Shown one piece after another: positions 34,962 through 44,572 of a stretch of 64,000 nt of DNA. This DNA is from an uncultured Eggerthellaceae bacterium (GTDB lineage Bacteria > Actinomycetota > Coriobacteriia > Coriobacteriales > Eggerthellaceae), in contig CAJTVP010000005.1 in the NCBI GenBank assembly GCA_910580205.1, positions 36,699-100,698 on the forward strand. Direction: 5' to 3'. A model generated the notes under the pieces. That model was not told the origin of the DNA and searched no databases. It was given only the letters and a program-made list of their open reading frames with translations. The position numbers were made by a program, and so were the translations under genes. Positions within the stretch are counted from its first letter, which is position 1. Each line of letters begins with the position of its first letter.

Positions 34962-36110
34962 TTACAGGCTCTCCAGGGACTCTCTCAAAGCATCCGCCAC
35001 ATCAGCGGCCTCATCGTGCGTGACATACGGACCAAAAGGCAGACTGAGGACCCTGTCGCACAGCTTTTTTGTGATCGCCATATCACCAAAGGCGATGCAG
35101 TCGCCCTCGAAAGCTCTTTGCTGATGCATTGGCTTAGGATAATAGACCATGGTCGGTATGCCCTTTTCCCTAAGCCTGGATTGCAGCGCATCACGGTTGC
35201 AAGCTAGAGGAAGTTGGATGGTGTATTGCGCCCAGGAGCTTGCATATCCCTCAGGGATCATCGGAAGAACGAATCCTTCATCCTGCGCTATGAGAGCAAG
35301 CGCATCGGCATACCACCGCGCTGCTCCATCGACTGCCTCCAGCTCTACATCAACGAATGACTCGAACTTGACTTTGAGGATAGCCGCCTGAATAGCATCT
35401 AAGCGGCTGTTCATGCCAATGCGGATGTTGTCATACTTCATGGATCCTTTGCCATGAGCAGCAAAAGATCGAATGAGGTCGGCCCATTCATCGTCGTCGG
35501 TGAAAACGGCGCCGCCATCTCCATAGCAACCAAGGGGCTTGGCGGGAAAGAAACTGGTAGTGGAGATATCGCCGAACGAACAAGCCATTTCACCCTTAAT
35601 GGAGCCGCCGAATCCTTGGGCACCGTCTTCCAAGAGGAACAGCCCGTATTTCTCGCAAATAGGTTTGATCTTCGGATAATCAGCAGGCAGACCGAACAGG
35701 TCAACCGTCACAACTGCTTTAGGAACAAGATCCGTCTCTCTCTCGACGAAATCGATAGCCTGCTCCAATTGTTCAGAATCAAGATTGAACGTTCGTTCGT
35801 CCACATCCACGAATACTGGAGTGGCCCCAACTGCGCACACCACTTCCCCACTAGAAAAGAATGTGAAGTCGGGGACAAAGACAGCATCTCCTGGTCCCAC
35901 ACCCCAAGCCATGAGCGCAAGTTGGAGCGCATCTGTCCCATTTCCGCAGGAGATGCAATGCTTCACTCCGACATAATCCGCAAGCTGATCTTCAAGGGCT
36001 CGAACCTCAGGACCACCAATGAATCGACCACCCTCGAGAACTTGCTGGATTGCCGCATCAATTTCAGGCTTCAGCGCTTTGTATTGAGCGCTCAGATCTC
36101 GAAACTCCAC
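34962..36110 (-). CDS. wbpE: UDP-3-keto-GlcNAcA aminotransferase (WbpE-like)
   Basis: 382 residues, DegT/DnrJ family. WbpE-type motifs: EFRDLSAQYKALKPEIDAAI at the start, GGRFIGGPEV, CISCGNGTDALQLALMA, VDLFGLPADYPKI, LEDGAQGFGGS, and the PLP lysine in TSFFPAKPLGCYGDGGA. It aminates C3 of UDP-2-acetamido-2-deoxy-3-keto-glucuronate, using the keto sugar from WbpB and handing the amine to WbpD; both genes lie directly upstream. Start is GTG 36110, one base after the wbpD stop. It is a different subfamily from wecE at 2909-4051 and acts on another nucleotide sugar. Confidence 0.92.
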   Translation of the reverse strand: MEFRDLSAQYKALKPEIDAAIQQVLEGGRFIGGPEVRALEDQLADYVGVKHCISCGNGTDALQLALMAWGVGPGDAVFVPDFTFFSSGEVVCAVGATPVFVDVDERTFNLDSEQLEQAIDFVERETDLVPKAVVTVDLFGLPADYPKIKPICEKYGLFLLEDGAQGFGGSIKGEMACSFGDISTTSFFPAKPLGCYGDGGAVFTDDDEWADLIRSFAAHGKGSMKYDNIRIGMNSRLDAIQAAILKVKFESFVDVELEAVDGAARWYADALALIAQDEGFVLPMIPEGYASSWAQYTIQLPLACNRDALQSRLREKGIPTMVYYPKPMHQQRAFEGDCIAFGDMAITKKLCDRVLSLPFGPYVTHDEAADVADALRESLESL

Positions 36111-36111
36111 T

Positions 36112-36669
36112 TCAACACAGCCCCTCTGCCGTCAACTCATACCTGCGACCACATCCACAACACATAAGATCATCGTCGAGCATGCCGCCGCATTCACATA
36201 CCCAACCACGCTGCCGAGCCGGGACCCCCACCATCAATGCATGGCGGGGCACATCCTTCGTCACCACCGCTCCAGCGGCTACCATAGCGTTCTCCCCAAT
36301 GGTATGGCCACAGACGATGGTCGCGTTCGCACCAATGCTCGCGCCCTCTTTGACGAGAGTCTTCTTATACGCAGCGCTCCCTTTTGGAAATCTTGATCGA
36401 GGCGTAAAGTCATTCGTGAAAACACATGAAGGACCGCAAAAAACGCCATCTTCGAGCTCTACACCCTCATAGACAGATACGTTGTTCTGAATCTTGACAT
36501 CATTGCCAATCTTCACATTATTGGCGATGTTGACGTTCTGACCAAGACTGCAGCGCGCCCCGATGCGCGCTCCACTTTGGATATGGCAAAAATGCCATAT
36601 CCTAGTATCGCTGCCGATGATCACATCATCGTCTATATAAGAACTTTCATGGATGAGAGGGGCACTCAT
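36112..36669 (-). CDS. wbpD: UDP-GlcNAc3NA N-acetyltransferase (WbpD-like)
   Basis: 185 residues. A left-handed beta-helix of hexapeptide repeats occupies most of the protein (SYIDDDVIIGSDTRIWHFCH, GARCSLGQNVNIANNVKIGN, VAAGAVVTKDVP), with KEGASIGANATIVCG typical of WbpD/WlbB. It acetylates the 3-amino group of UDP-2-acetamido-3-amino-2,3-dideoxy-glucuronate using acetyl-CoA. The C-terminal end adds a short Cys-rich piece (CECGGMLDDDLMCCGCG) that looks like a zinc ribbon; such tails occur in some bacterial homologues. The start overlaps the wbpB stop (ATGA). Confidence 0.92.
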   Translation of the reverse strand: MSAPLIHESSYIDDDVIIGSDTRIWHFCHIQSGARIGARCSLGQNVNIANNVKIGNDVKIQNNVSVYEGVELEDGVFCGPSCVFTNDFTPRSRFPKGSAAYKKTLVKEGASIGANATIVCGHTIGENAMVAAGAVVTKDVPRHALMVGVPARQRGWVCECGGMLDDDLMCCGCGRRYELTAEGLC

Positions 36670-37745
36670 GAGAACTCTCCCGCCATATCCACGCTGGCGA
36701 ACTCCTTGAGAGGAAGCTTGACCGGCTCCCCTGTTCTCTGGCTCTTATAGATGGCGAGTATCATCTCAAGCGCATTTCGGCCCGCGATGGCATCAACATA
36801 GGGTGTCCGATCACATTGAATGGCATCGATCACATCTGCGTAGAGCGACGTATGTCCGTTGCCATAGACGTTGGATGTCTGCTCTTCCATGCCCTGAAGC
36901 TTCGCATCCTCTTCCGTGCCATCAGCGAAGTCCCACACATCCAGGTTGTTGGTTGAGGTGCCGCCGATCTTGACGGTGCCGTTTTCGCCAAAAAGGTAGA
37001 GCGCCTCTTCCAGATTCTTGGGATAAACGTTTGTCGTCCCTTCAATAGTGCCGATGGCTCCATTAGCGAACTTCACCACGGCACAACCGACATCTTCCGC
37101 CTCAAGGTAATCATGGAACCTCTGGCGCGTGGCTCCATACACCTCCACCGCCTCATCACCCATCATCCACCGAAGAAGATCAACCCCATGGATGCACTGG
37201 TTCATGAGGCAGCCGCCGTCTTGCTCCCACGTGCCTCTCCAGGGAGCTTGATCATAATATCCGCGATTGCGGTTCCACCGAACATGGATAGAACCATGGG
37301 AAAGCGTCCCGAAGCGGCCCGCTTCAAGGGCTTCCCTCGTTTTTTGAACAGCGATGTTGAACCTGTTCTGATGGCATGCGGAAACCTTGACGCCCTTCTC
37401 CTTGGCCCGTTCGATGATCTCATCCGCATCCGCAAGAGACAACGCTATCGGCTTCTCGATGATCGCATGCTTTCCCTCGTCTATGCAGTCAAGAGCGATG
37501 CGCGCATGTTCGCCGCTTTCAGTAGCTATGGCCACGATCTCGATCTCGGGGTGCTCGCTGAGCATCTGCTTGTAGTCGGTATACCGTGGCACGTCTGCAA
37601 GCTCAGCGCTGTCCGCCTTTTCCAGCAAGATATCGAACTTGGATTCGTCGATATCGCAAAGCGCGACGATGTCAAGGGCATTGTTCTTAGCGGCTTTGAT
37701 GTGATTGACGGCTATCCTGCCACATCCTATCAGGGCGTATTTCAT
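36666..37745 (-). CDS. wbpB: UDP-GlcNAcA 3-dehydrogenase (WbpB-like, Gfo/Idh/MocA)
   Basis: 359 residues. N-terminal Rossmann domain MKYALIGCGRIAVNHIKAAK, the active-site motif EKPIALSLADADEII near residue 95 with its Lys, then SACHQNRFN and the paired GCLMNQCIHGVDLLRWMMGD with the catalytic His near 180. This is the WbpB/WlbA subfamily, which oxidises C3 of UDP-GlcNAcA, with NAD recycling by 2-oxoglutarate. Start set at ATG 37745 with AGGAGAG six bases upstream (a TTG lies three bases before). Gene order wbpA-wbpI-wbpB-wbpD-wbpE supports the assignment. Confidence 0.92.
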   Translation of the reverse strand: MKYALIGCGRIAVNHIKAAKNNALDIVALCDIDESKFDILLEKADSAELADVPRYTDYKQMLSEHPEIEIVAIATESGEHARIALDCIDEGKHAIIEKPIALSLADADEIIERAKEKGVKVSACHQNRFNIAVQKTREALEAGRFGTLSHGSIHVRWNRNRGYYDQAPWRGTWEQDGGCLMNQCIHGVDLLRWMMGDEAVEVYGATRQRFHDYLEAEDVGCAVVKFANGAIGTIEGTTNVYPKNLEEALYLFGENGTVKIGGTSTNNLDVWDFADGTEEDAKLQGMEEQTSNVYGNGHTSLYADVIDAIQCDRTPYVDAIAGRNALEMILAIYKSQRTGEPVKLPLKEFASVDMAGEFS

Positions 37746-37756
37746 CAAAAGCTCTC

Positions 37757-38836
37757 CTATAGACTCATGATCGCATCGACTATCTTGACAGCAGCATGGC
37801 CATCACCGAAAGGCTTGTATGCCACATTGATCGACTGCTGCACCGAAAGCGCATCCATGATGCTGCTCCGCTCTGGCTTGGCGAGCACATTGCGCCCATC
37901 AACCATGGTTTCGGGCCAAACTTCGAAATCAAGGAGGGTCACACATTTCTTTTCTGCAAAGAAAGCCTCCCTTTGAAGACCACCGGAATCGGTGACGATG
38001 GCATCTGCATGGTCGACCAAGAACAAGCTTTCCAGATATCCGACGGGTTCAGTGAGCAGTATGTTATCCAGACCTGCGTCCTTTTTGACTGACAGCGCAT
38101 TATCCCTGTTCCGAGGATGGACGGGGTACACCACCCTGGAAGCAAGCTCATTCAGCGTGCACAGGATGTTCAACAACGTCTCGGGGTCGGCCGTGTTCTC
38201 TTCTCTATGACAGGTGAGATACAGATAGGATGCAGGCAAAGCAACAGGTTCGCCGCTTTCCAGATTCAAGAGCCGTGGACGTCTTGCGACTCTACTGTAT
38301 TCAACAAAAGCATCATACATCGGGTCCCCAACGAATGAAGAGCGCTCGCCCAGACCCTCCTGCTGCAAATTGAGAAGGCTATCCTGGGTGCACGCGAGCA
38401 GCAAAGTGGAGACATGATCAGCGCACAGCCGATTGATCTCTTCAGGATTCTCCATGCATCGGGTCCGTGCGCCGGCTTCGACATGGACCAGGGGAATATG
38501 CAATTTCGCAGCGCTCAACGCTCCAGCGAGGGTTGAATTGGTGTCCCCGAACAACAGGACGCAATCAGGCCGCCGCTCCACCATGACGCTCTCCAGCGCC
38601 TCGAGCATCCTTGCCGTCATCTGAGCATGGGAGCCCCCGGAGATGCCCAGATTCATCACCGGTTCGGGAATCGAAAGCTCATCGAAGAACGTTTGAGACA
38701 TGGAAGGGTCGAAATGCTGCCCCGTATGAACCAGCTCTTCCTCTATATCATCACGCTTGGCTATCTCATGAGACACCACAGCAGCCTTGATGAATTGTGG
38801 GCGGGCACCCACTATAGTCAACACCCTTTTCGCCAC
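37757..38836 (-). CDS. wbpI: UDP-sugar 2-epimerase, non-hydrolysing (WbpI/WecB family)
   Basis: 359 residues. RVLTIVGARPQFIKAA at residues 4-19, VHTGQHFDPSMSQTFF, LLFGDTNSTLAGALSA, VHVEAGARTRCMENPEEINR, TCHREENT and TDSGGLQREAFF are the standard motifs of the WecB/WbpI family, which invert C2 of UDP-GlcNAc or its 2,3-diacetamido-glucuronate derivative. Because the four other enzymes of the Wbp pathway flank it, the WbpI role (making UDP-ManNAc3NAcA) is favoured over plain WecB; the sequence alone does not decide. Start is GTG 38836, overlapping the wbpA stop by one base (TAGTG). Confidence 0.88.
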   Translation of the reverse strand: MAKRVLTIVGARPQFIKAAVVSHEIAKRDDIEEELVHTGQHFDPSMSQTFFDELSIPEPVMNLGISGGSHAQMTARMLEALESVMVERRPDCVLLFGDTNSTLAGALSAAKLHIPLVHVEAGARTRCMENPEEINRLCADHVSTLLLACTQDSLLNLQQEGLGERSSFVGDPMYDAFVEYSRVARRPRLLNLESGEPVALPASYLYLTCHREENTADPETLLNILCTLNELASRVVYPVHPRNRDNALSVKKDAGLDNILLTEPVGYLESLFLVDHADAIVTDSGGLQREAFFAEKKCVTLLDFEVWPETMVDGRNVLAKPERSSIMDALSVQQSINVAYKPFGDGHAAVKIVDAIMSL

Positions 38837-40158
38837 TAAAGCACCTCGATGTTGTCGCGTTCGGCCACATTCTTCATGGCGTTCTTGGTGTCGAAAACAG
38901 CCTGGGCGTTCTTCTGCACCATTGGATAATCAACGTTTGAATGAGCCGCCGTGACGATCACCAGATCAGCAGCCTTGACGACTTCCGGGGTGAGCTCAGG
39001 GATGCTCTTGGATATCTCTCCATGGTTTTTGTATTCAGGTACCCAAGGATCGAAATAAGAAACATGCGCGCCCCTTGAGCGCAGAACATCAATCACCTTC
39101 AAAGCAGGGCTTTCCCGATAATCATCTATATCTTGTTTGTACGCCACGCCAAGGACCAGAACATCGGAGCCATTGAGCGCTTTGCCAGAATCATTGAGGA
39201 TGCGCGCCGCCCGATCAACACAATACTCCGGCATCCGGTCATTGACCATCATGGATGATTCGATCATGGATGTGTGAAACCCGTATTCGCGGGCTTTCCA
39301 AGAAAGGTAGTAAGGATCAAGCGGTATGCAATGGCCCCCAAGTCCCGGGCCGGGATAAAATGCCGTGAAGCCATAGGGTTTCGTTTTGGCCGCATCCACC
39401 ACTTCCCAGATGTCGATGCCCATGCGGTTACAGAGCATCGCCAACTCATTGATGAGGCCGATGTTCACGTTGCGATAGGTGTTCTCAAGGATCTTCTCCA
39501 TCTCCGCCACGGCAGGAGAAGAGACCCGCGTCACACCCCCCTCAAGCACCGCTTCATACACTTCCGCAATGCACTCAAGAGCTTCCTCGCCCACGGCACC
39601 GACTACTTTGGGAGTGTTCTTCGTCTTGTAGATCAGATTGCCAGGATCTACGCGTTCGGGAGAGAATCCCAGGTAAAAGTCTTCCCCGCAAGCAAGACCC
39701 GACCCCTCTTCCAGAATAGGCCTCAGGAGCTCTTCGGTCGTTCCCGGATACGTGGTTGATTCAAGCACGACCATGGTATTGGGCTTCAAATTCTGAGCAA
39801 CGGCAGCAGCTGATTCCTCGATGAATGCAGTATCGGGCTGCTGATGCGCATCCAACGGAGTGGGAACGCAGATGGCGATGAAGTCCGCTTCGCAAATCTC
39901 TGAAAAATCCGTAGTCGCGCGCAACATGCCCGATGCGACAAGACCGGCAAGATCGCTGTCTACCACATCACCGATGTAGTTATGCCCCTGATTGACAAGG
40001 TCGACTTTCTCCTCTTGAATATCGAAGCCGATGGTCCTGAATCCCGCTTTGGCTTTTTCGACAGCAAGCGGCAATCCCACATAACCGAGCCCCACCACAC
40101 CGCAAACCAAATCTCTGGAAGCGATCTTGTCTTTGATCGTTTGCACTCGCTCGCTCAA
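38836..40158 (-). CDS. wbpA: UDP-N-acetylglucosamine 6-dehydrogenase (WbpA-like)
   Basis: 440 residues, full length for UDP-sugar dehydrogenases. GVVGLGYVGLPLAVEKAKAG near residue 20 binds NAD; AICVPTPLDAHQQPD, VVLESTTYPGTTEELL and SPERVDPGN are family marks, and the catalytic Cys is in GLGGHCIPLDPYYLSWKA near 260. It oxidises C6 of UDP-GlcNAc to the uronic acid, the first step of the UDP-ManNAc3NAcA pathway. Start is TTG 40158 with GGAG five bases before it. It follows rmlA by 80 bases on the same strand. Confidence 0.92.
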   Translation of the reverse strand: MSERVQTIKDKIASRDLVCGVVGLGYVGLPLAVEKAKAGFRTIGFDIQEEKVDLVNQGHNYIGDVVDSDLAGLVASGMLRATTDFSEICEADFIAICVPTPLDAHQQPDTAFIEESAAAVAQNLKPNTMVVLESTTYPGTTEELLRPILEEGSGLACGEDFYLGFSPERVDPGNLIYKTKNTPKVVGAVGEEALECIAEVYEAVLEGGVTRVSSPAVAEMEKILENTYRNVNIGLINELAMLCNRMGIDIWEVVDAAKTKPYGFTAFYPGPGLGGHCIPLDPYYLSWKAREYGFHTSMIESSMMVNDRMPEYCVDRAARILNDSGKALNGSDVLVLGVAYKQDIDDYRESPALKVIDVLRSRGAHVSYFDPWVPEYKNHGEISKSIPELTPEVVKAADLVIVTAAHSNVDYPMVQKNAQAVFDTKNAMKNVAERDNIEVL

Positions 40159-40238
40159 TCTTGCTCCTTCAAAAGCATATATGCACCTTGGAGAATCATA
40201 GCATCGCCCTTTTCCGAAAGGCCCTCAGGCGTGGTTGC

Positions 40239-41120
40239 TCAATTTCGGTTTTCTGCAACCGAGATGAGGTACTTGCCATAAGCGGTTTTCTTCAGCTTCT
40301 CGCCAAGCGCATACAGCTGCTCCGCGGTGATGAAGCCCCGTCTGAAAGCGATCTCTTCGATGCAGGAGATGTAATAACCTTGACGGGACTGCACGGCCTC
40401 CACGTATTCTGCGGCCTTGAGAAGCCCTTCCGGGGTCCCCGTGTCCAGCCATGCCATGCCTCTGCCCATCAACTCCACCCTCAACTTGCCCGCTTTCAGG
40501 TATTCGTTGTTCACGGATGTGATCTCGATCTCTCCGCGTTCGCTCGGAGAGATTCCCTTTGCGACGTCACAAACATCGTTGTCGTAGAAATACAAGCCAG
40601 GCACCGCATAATTGCTTTTCGGGTTCGCCGGCTTTTCTTCAATGCCGACAACGCGCTTCTCATCATCGAATTCAACGACGCCGAACTCAGTAGGATTATG
40701 CACGGGATATCCGAAGACCACTGCTCCGCCATTCTCCTTCAGTTGGGTTTTCGCCCTCATGAGAACATCGGTCAGCGTGTTGCCGTGGAACATATTATCG
40801 CCGAGGCACAGCACCACGCTGTCTTCGCCGATGAAATCCCGACCCAGAATGAATGCATCAGCCAATCCACGCGGATGATCCTGAACAGCATAGTCAAGCC
40901 TGATCCCCAGATCGGAGCCATCTCCCAACAGGCTTTTGAATGAGTCCCCATCCTCGGGAGTCGTGATGATCAAAATCTCCCTGATGCCAGCCAGCAAAAG
41001 CACCGAAAGCGGGTAATAGATGAGCGGTTTGTCATACACAGGAAGCAGCTGTTTTGACACCGCCTTGGTGATGGGATACAAGCGAGTTCCGGAACCTCCG
41101 GCAAGGATGATGCCTTTCAT
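40239..41120 (-). CDS. rmlA: Glucose-1-phosphate thymidylyltransferase
   Basis: 293 residues, usual length. Signature KGIILAGGSGTRLYPITKAV at residues 2-21, SKQLLPVYDKPLIYYPLSVL, FIGEDSVVLCLGDNMFHG with the metal-binding Asp, FGVVEFDDEKRVVGIEEKP and MGRGMAWLDTGTPEGLL. It makes dTDP-glucose, the substrate of RmlB (8923-9930). Start is ATG 41120, with AAAGG upstream; the open frame reaches 41174 but the extra residues are not family-like. It is the first gene of the long minus-strand run, so a promoter should lie in 41121-41353; I saw no convincing boxes there. Confidence 0.94.
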   Translation of the reverse strand: MKGIILAGGSGTRLYPITKAVSKQLLPVYDKPLIYYPLSVLLLAGIREILIITTPEDGDSFKSLLGDGSDLGIRLDYAVQDHPRGLADAFILGRDFIGEDSVVLCLGDNMFHGNTLTDVLMRAKTQLKENGGAVVFGYPVHNPTEFGVVEFDDEKRVVGIEEKPANPKSNYAVPGLYFYDNDVCDVAKGISPSERGEIEITSVNNEYLKAGKLRVELMGRGMAWLDTGTPEGLLKAAEYVEAVQSRQGYYISCIEEIAFRRGFITAEQLYALGEKLKKTAYGKYLISVAENRN

Positions 41121-41353
41121 TGATCGCCTTTCACGCCGTTCTGGTCTTAGCGGCTTCATTGAGCGTTTCTGCAAGCATACAACATGAAAGACGATGCGTC
41201 ACAGAGAACGACGAGGCCTCCACGGGCGGCTAAGATGCAGTTGGCGGAGCTGAGCATTATTAATTACACTGTTACGCTGTGCATTGATTCCATATTGGAG
41301 ATGGTTCAACCAAGCTGGTGACAGCGTTGATGATTTGGAGCACATGACCGATC

Positions 41354-42484
41354 ATGCATTTCTTGTTTTCAACGGCATTCTACAAGCCTCACATGGGTGG
41401 CGTGGAGAATTATGTGGATGGCCTCACGGCCGAACTGGCGTCACGGGGCCACGAAGTGACCATCATTTGCAACAATCACTCCCCCAGCCTTCCGACTCAA
41501 GAAATAGATGGATCGGGAAGAAGGATCCTGCGCTTGGATTCCCATCTCTTCATGAACGGCAGATTCCCTCTCATCAAGCAAAATAAAACGAACCGGTCTA
41601 TCTTCAAAAGAATCAACGATGCAGCGATCGATGCTGTCATCATCAACACTCGCTACTATCCGATATCGCGCAAAACCGCATTTCTCGTCAATAAAAAGGG
41701 AATTGAGCCTCTGCTCATCGACCACAGCTCTTCATGGCTTGCAGTGGGCAGCAACCCAACCGATACCGCCATCCGGTCTTATGAAAAGCTGGCCAATTCG
41801 CTCATCAAGTCCAAGCGGATCAGATATTTCTGCGTTTCCAGCAAGGGGATTGATTGGCTCAAAGAACTCGGCATCAACGCTGAGGGCGTGCTCTTCAATG
41901 CGGTCAATGCCTCATCATTCATAGACGATTCTTCCCATCGTGATTTCAGAACGGAGCTTTCCATCCCCTCCGAAACCCCGCTCGTCATCTTCACGGGGCG
42001 CCTTTTGCCTGAAAAGGGGATTTGGACGCTTCGCGATGCAGCAGCCGCGCTCTCAGATTCCGGCATTCACTTCGCAGTGGCAGGCGAAGGTCCCGAAAAG
42101 GATGCATTGGAACAACGGGCGCCTTCCAATATGCACCTGGTTGGCAAGCTGTCTCGCCCCGATGTTGCCGCCCTTCTTGAGCAAGGGGATGTTTTCTGTT
42201 TCCCATCGTATTACCCTGAAGGCTTCCCCACCTCGTTGATCGAGGCGGCTGTGGCGAAATGCGCAATCATCTCAGCCGACAATGGAGGCGTGGCGGATCT
42301 TTTGCCAGACAGCAGCTATGGCATGATTCTCTCGAACAAGCCAACCGCTGAAGAGACAGCGAGTGCCATCAAGGCCGTTATCAGCAACAATCTCATTGAC
42401 GTGGAAAAGACCGCCCAACGAAGCGAGGAGGTCTTTTCCTGGAGCCATACAGCTGATAGATTGCTAGCCGCCGTCCAAAAGTGA
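41354..42484 (+). CDS. GT4 glycosyltransferase
   Basis: 376 residues, GT-B fold. N-terminal FYKPHMGGVENYVDGLTAEL (residues 9-28) is the glycine-rich acceptor-domain start of GT4 enzymes; IDHSSSWLAVG near 117 is another landmark. Donor side: VIFTGRLLPEKGIWTL near 215, FAVAGEGPEKDALEQR near 243, and the E-x7-E region YPEGFPTSLIEAAVAKCAII near 293, then NGGVADLLPD. A retaining sugar transferase of unknown donor. It stands alone on the plus strand between two minus-strand runs; GGAG is present but 13 bases from the ATG, so initiation may be weak. Confidence 0.87.
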   Translation: MHFLFSTAFYKPHMGGVENYVDGLTAELASRGHEVTIICNNHSPSLPTQEIDGSGRRILRLDSHLFMNGRFPLIKQNKTNRSIFKRINDAAIDAVIINTRYYPISRKTAFLVNKKGIEPLLIDHSSSWLAVGSNPTDTAIRSYEKLANSLIKSKRIRYFCVSSKGIDWLKELGINAEGVLFNAVNASSFIDDSSHRDFRTELSIPSETPLVIFTGRLLPEKGIWTLRDAAAALSDSGIHFAVAGEGPEKDALEQRAPSNMHLVGKLSRPDVAALLEQGDVFCFPSYYPEGFPTSLIEAAVAKCAIISADNGGVADLLPDSSYGMILSNKPTAEETASAIKAVISNNLIDVEKTAQRSEEVFSWSHTADRLLAAVQK

Positions 42485-42497
42485 GCATCAAAGCGCT

Positions 42498-44561
42498 CTA
42501 TATCTCCGTCAACTCGTACAGCCTCATATCCCCCTCAGAGAGCAGCAACCTGAATCCCGGTGTGGACTCATCGATGCCATACAACCCCTCCCAGCCCCTG
42601 ATGCTGCCCTCGCGCAGCATCTCTTCATATAACTGAGGGTCGCTCGCGTTCCACTCACGCGAAAGGTCGCTGCCTTCCTGCGGCACGTCCAAAAGGAGCA
42701 GATACTTCGCATTCGCCTCGCGAAGGGTTTGGAGCAGCTCATCTCTGGAAGCGTATTCTTTCAGATGGTGGCGCACATCTGAGGCCAATGTGCTAGCTTC
42801 ATCCGTTTGATACTTCAGGTAATACGGGAACGATACTGTCAGCCCTTCAGCACCGTACAGGTAAGCGCTGCCATCGTAGGGATCATTGAGCACCAGCGCA
42901 TCCTCCCCCACTGCTGCTTTCACCTCTTCTATGAAGCCCTCTTCCTCTATCGTGTAATACAGCGCGCTCTGCTTTCGGATGTCATCCACCAGCGATCCGA
43001 ACGCCGTGTTAGGACCTTCTGTTCGCGGAAGATAGATCGGGTAGTAGCAATACAACAGAAAAGCGATGGCAAGCACGGCAGAAACAACTGAGCTGATCCC
43101 CCTAGATGCAGACTGACCGATTCTTCGGCAGATTCTGCTGATGATGGAACTGATGGCATAAAGACCCAACGCTGCAAGAGGAATGGCGAACAGCGCGATC
43201 ATGGCCGCGACCCGATAGGGGTCCGTGAACCAAAACCCTGTCAAAAAATGCCTTAAGAACCCATCGGAGGGAATCCCGCCAATGTACAGACAACACGCGA
43301 AAAGATAGGGAAATGCAATCCATCGATACGACGGCTGCCAAAATGCGTAGACAAGACCCACTAGCACGATCGCACCCAACAACGGTTGGGAAGAAACGCG
43401 CTCCGTCATACCCAGCGTCACAACACCGAACAGCGCCTCTTTCCGCGTGGAGAAAACAGCCCATTCATGAGAAACCGTCGCTTGCATGAAGGAGGCCAGA
43501 TAAAAGAAGATCCACGCCGCCGCGGCAAGAACGACCACTCCAACGACCAACGCGATTTTGATCAACTTGCGCTTGCGCAAGCCATACGCATTGAATCTGC
43601 TGCTTTTGATGATCTGATAGCAGATGAAAGGAACCAAGAATATGCCTATCACGAAAACGGTGTTGGGCTGAGAGAACACGGTGAGCATGAGCGCGATGAA
43701 GGCCATCGTCCATAAAAGCGCCCTTTCACTGCGCGCTCGTTGCGTGGAGGCTGCAAGGATGAACAAAGAGACGAAATACGGGAAAAGCGCATAAGACAAC
43801 AGATTCGGACTCAAAGGCCCCCAGTCGATGAACCCTGCTGGAAAAGCAGTGAATGCAGTTGCGATAAAAGCTCCCGCGATGACCATCCTCCGCTCTTCTA
43901 GGATGACCTTCAACAACAGGAACACGCCGCTCGGAAACACGACAGCGCAGATCACATAGTTCAAAACATTCGATGCCACCGTAGGCTCGCAATGGGCACC
44001 TGAAGCTATCAGCGCGCAAGCGATATGCCATAAAGGGGGATAGGTGGTTGCGTACTGCCCATAAAAGGGCGTAGCGCTTTCGTAATACATCGTATGCAAG
44101 GGGGAGAATTGATCCATTTGAAGGTACGTCTGCACCAAGCTGAGATGCGTGTAGTTGTCGAATTGCTGATTGAAGGAATCCGGGGAGCCAAAACCCTGAC
44201 AGAACACGCAAAGCATGAAAACGGATGCGATCAGGATATAGAGAACGAGGACCCAAAGGCCCCGTCTGTCTTCTTCCCCGAACAGTCTGAACGATGCCAG
44301 TTCATGCCCCGTTCGCTTCAAGACGAAACGCCCCAAGAGCAACACTGAACCCAATGCCACCGATATGGCGAAAACGATCAACCAAGAAGCTGGAACAGAA
44401 AGCCCGTCCAGCAACGCGGGCACTGCCATATAACAGGCAAAGGAAAACAAGGGCGCCAAAATGAAGCTTGATGCGCCCTTCAGTCCTGCTGCTCTTGCGA
44501 TAAGAAAACCAGGCACATATAACGTGCAGAACGCGATGAGGTATGTTGAGATGGCTGCCAT
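42498..44561 (-). CDS. Large polytopic membrane protein (DUF6541-like, GT-C type)
   Basis: 687 residues: about fourteen membrane segments (residues ~5-500), then a ~165-residue extracytoplasmic C-terminal domain (YYTIEEEGFIEEVKAAVGED, LNDPYDGSAYLYGAEG, LTVSFPYYLKYQ). The loop with GFGSPDSFNQQFDNYTHLSL and TYPPLWHIACALI resembles those in actinobacterial DUF6541 proteins, thought to be GT-C-like. No DXD/EXD motif is decisive. Start ATG 44561 has AAAGG seven bases upstream, 11 bases after the stop of another large membrane protein, so the two are co-transcribed. A role in adding sugars to the glycan outside the membrane is possible, not shown. Confidence 0.72.
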   Translation of the reverse strand: MAAISTYLIAFCTLYVPGFLIARAAGLKGASSFILAPLFSFACYMAVPALLDGLSVPASWLIVFAISVALGSVLLLGRFVLKRTGHELASFRLFGEEDRRGLWVLVLYILIASVFMLCVFCQGFGSPDSFNQQFDNYTHLSLVQTYLQMDQFSPLHTMYYESATPFYGQYATTYPPLWHIACALIASGAHCEPTVASNVLNYVICAVVFPSGVFLLLKVILEERRMVIAGAFIATAFTAFPAGFIDWGPLSPNLLSYALFPYFVSLFILAASTQRARSERALLWTMAFIALMLTVFSQPNTVFVIGIFLVPFICYQIIKSSRFNAYGLRKRKLIKIALVVGVVVLAAAAWIFFYLASFMQATVSHEWAVFSTRKEALFGVVTLGMTERVSSQPLLGAIVLVGLVYAFWQPSYRWIAFPYLFACCLYIGGIPSDGFLRHFLTGFWFTDPYRVAAMIALFAIPLAALGLYAISSIISRICRRIGQSASRGISSVVSAVLAIAFLLYCYYPIYLPRTEGPNTAFGSLVDDIRKQSALYYTIEEEGFIEEVKAAVGEDALVLNDPYDGSAYLYGAEGLTVSFPYYLKYQTDEASTLASDVRHHLKEYASRDELLQTLREANAKYLLLLDVPQEGSDLSREWNASDPQLYEEMLREGSIRGWEGLYGIDESTPGFRLLLSEGDMRLYELTEI

Positions 44562-44572
44562 GAAGCGGCCTT

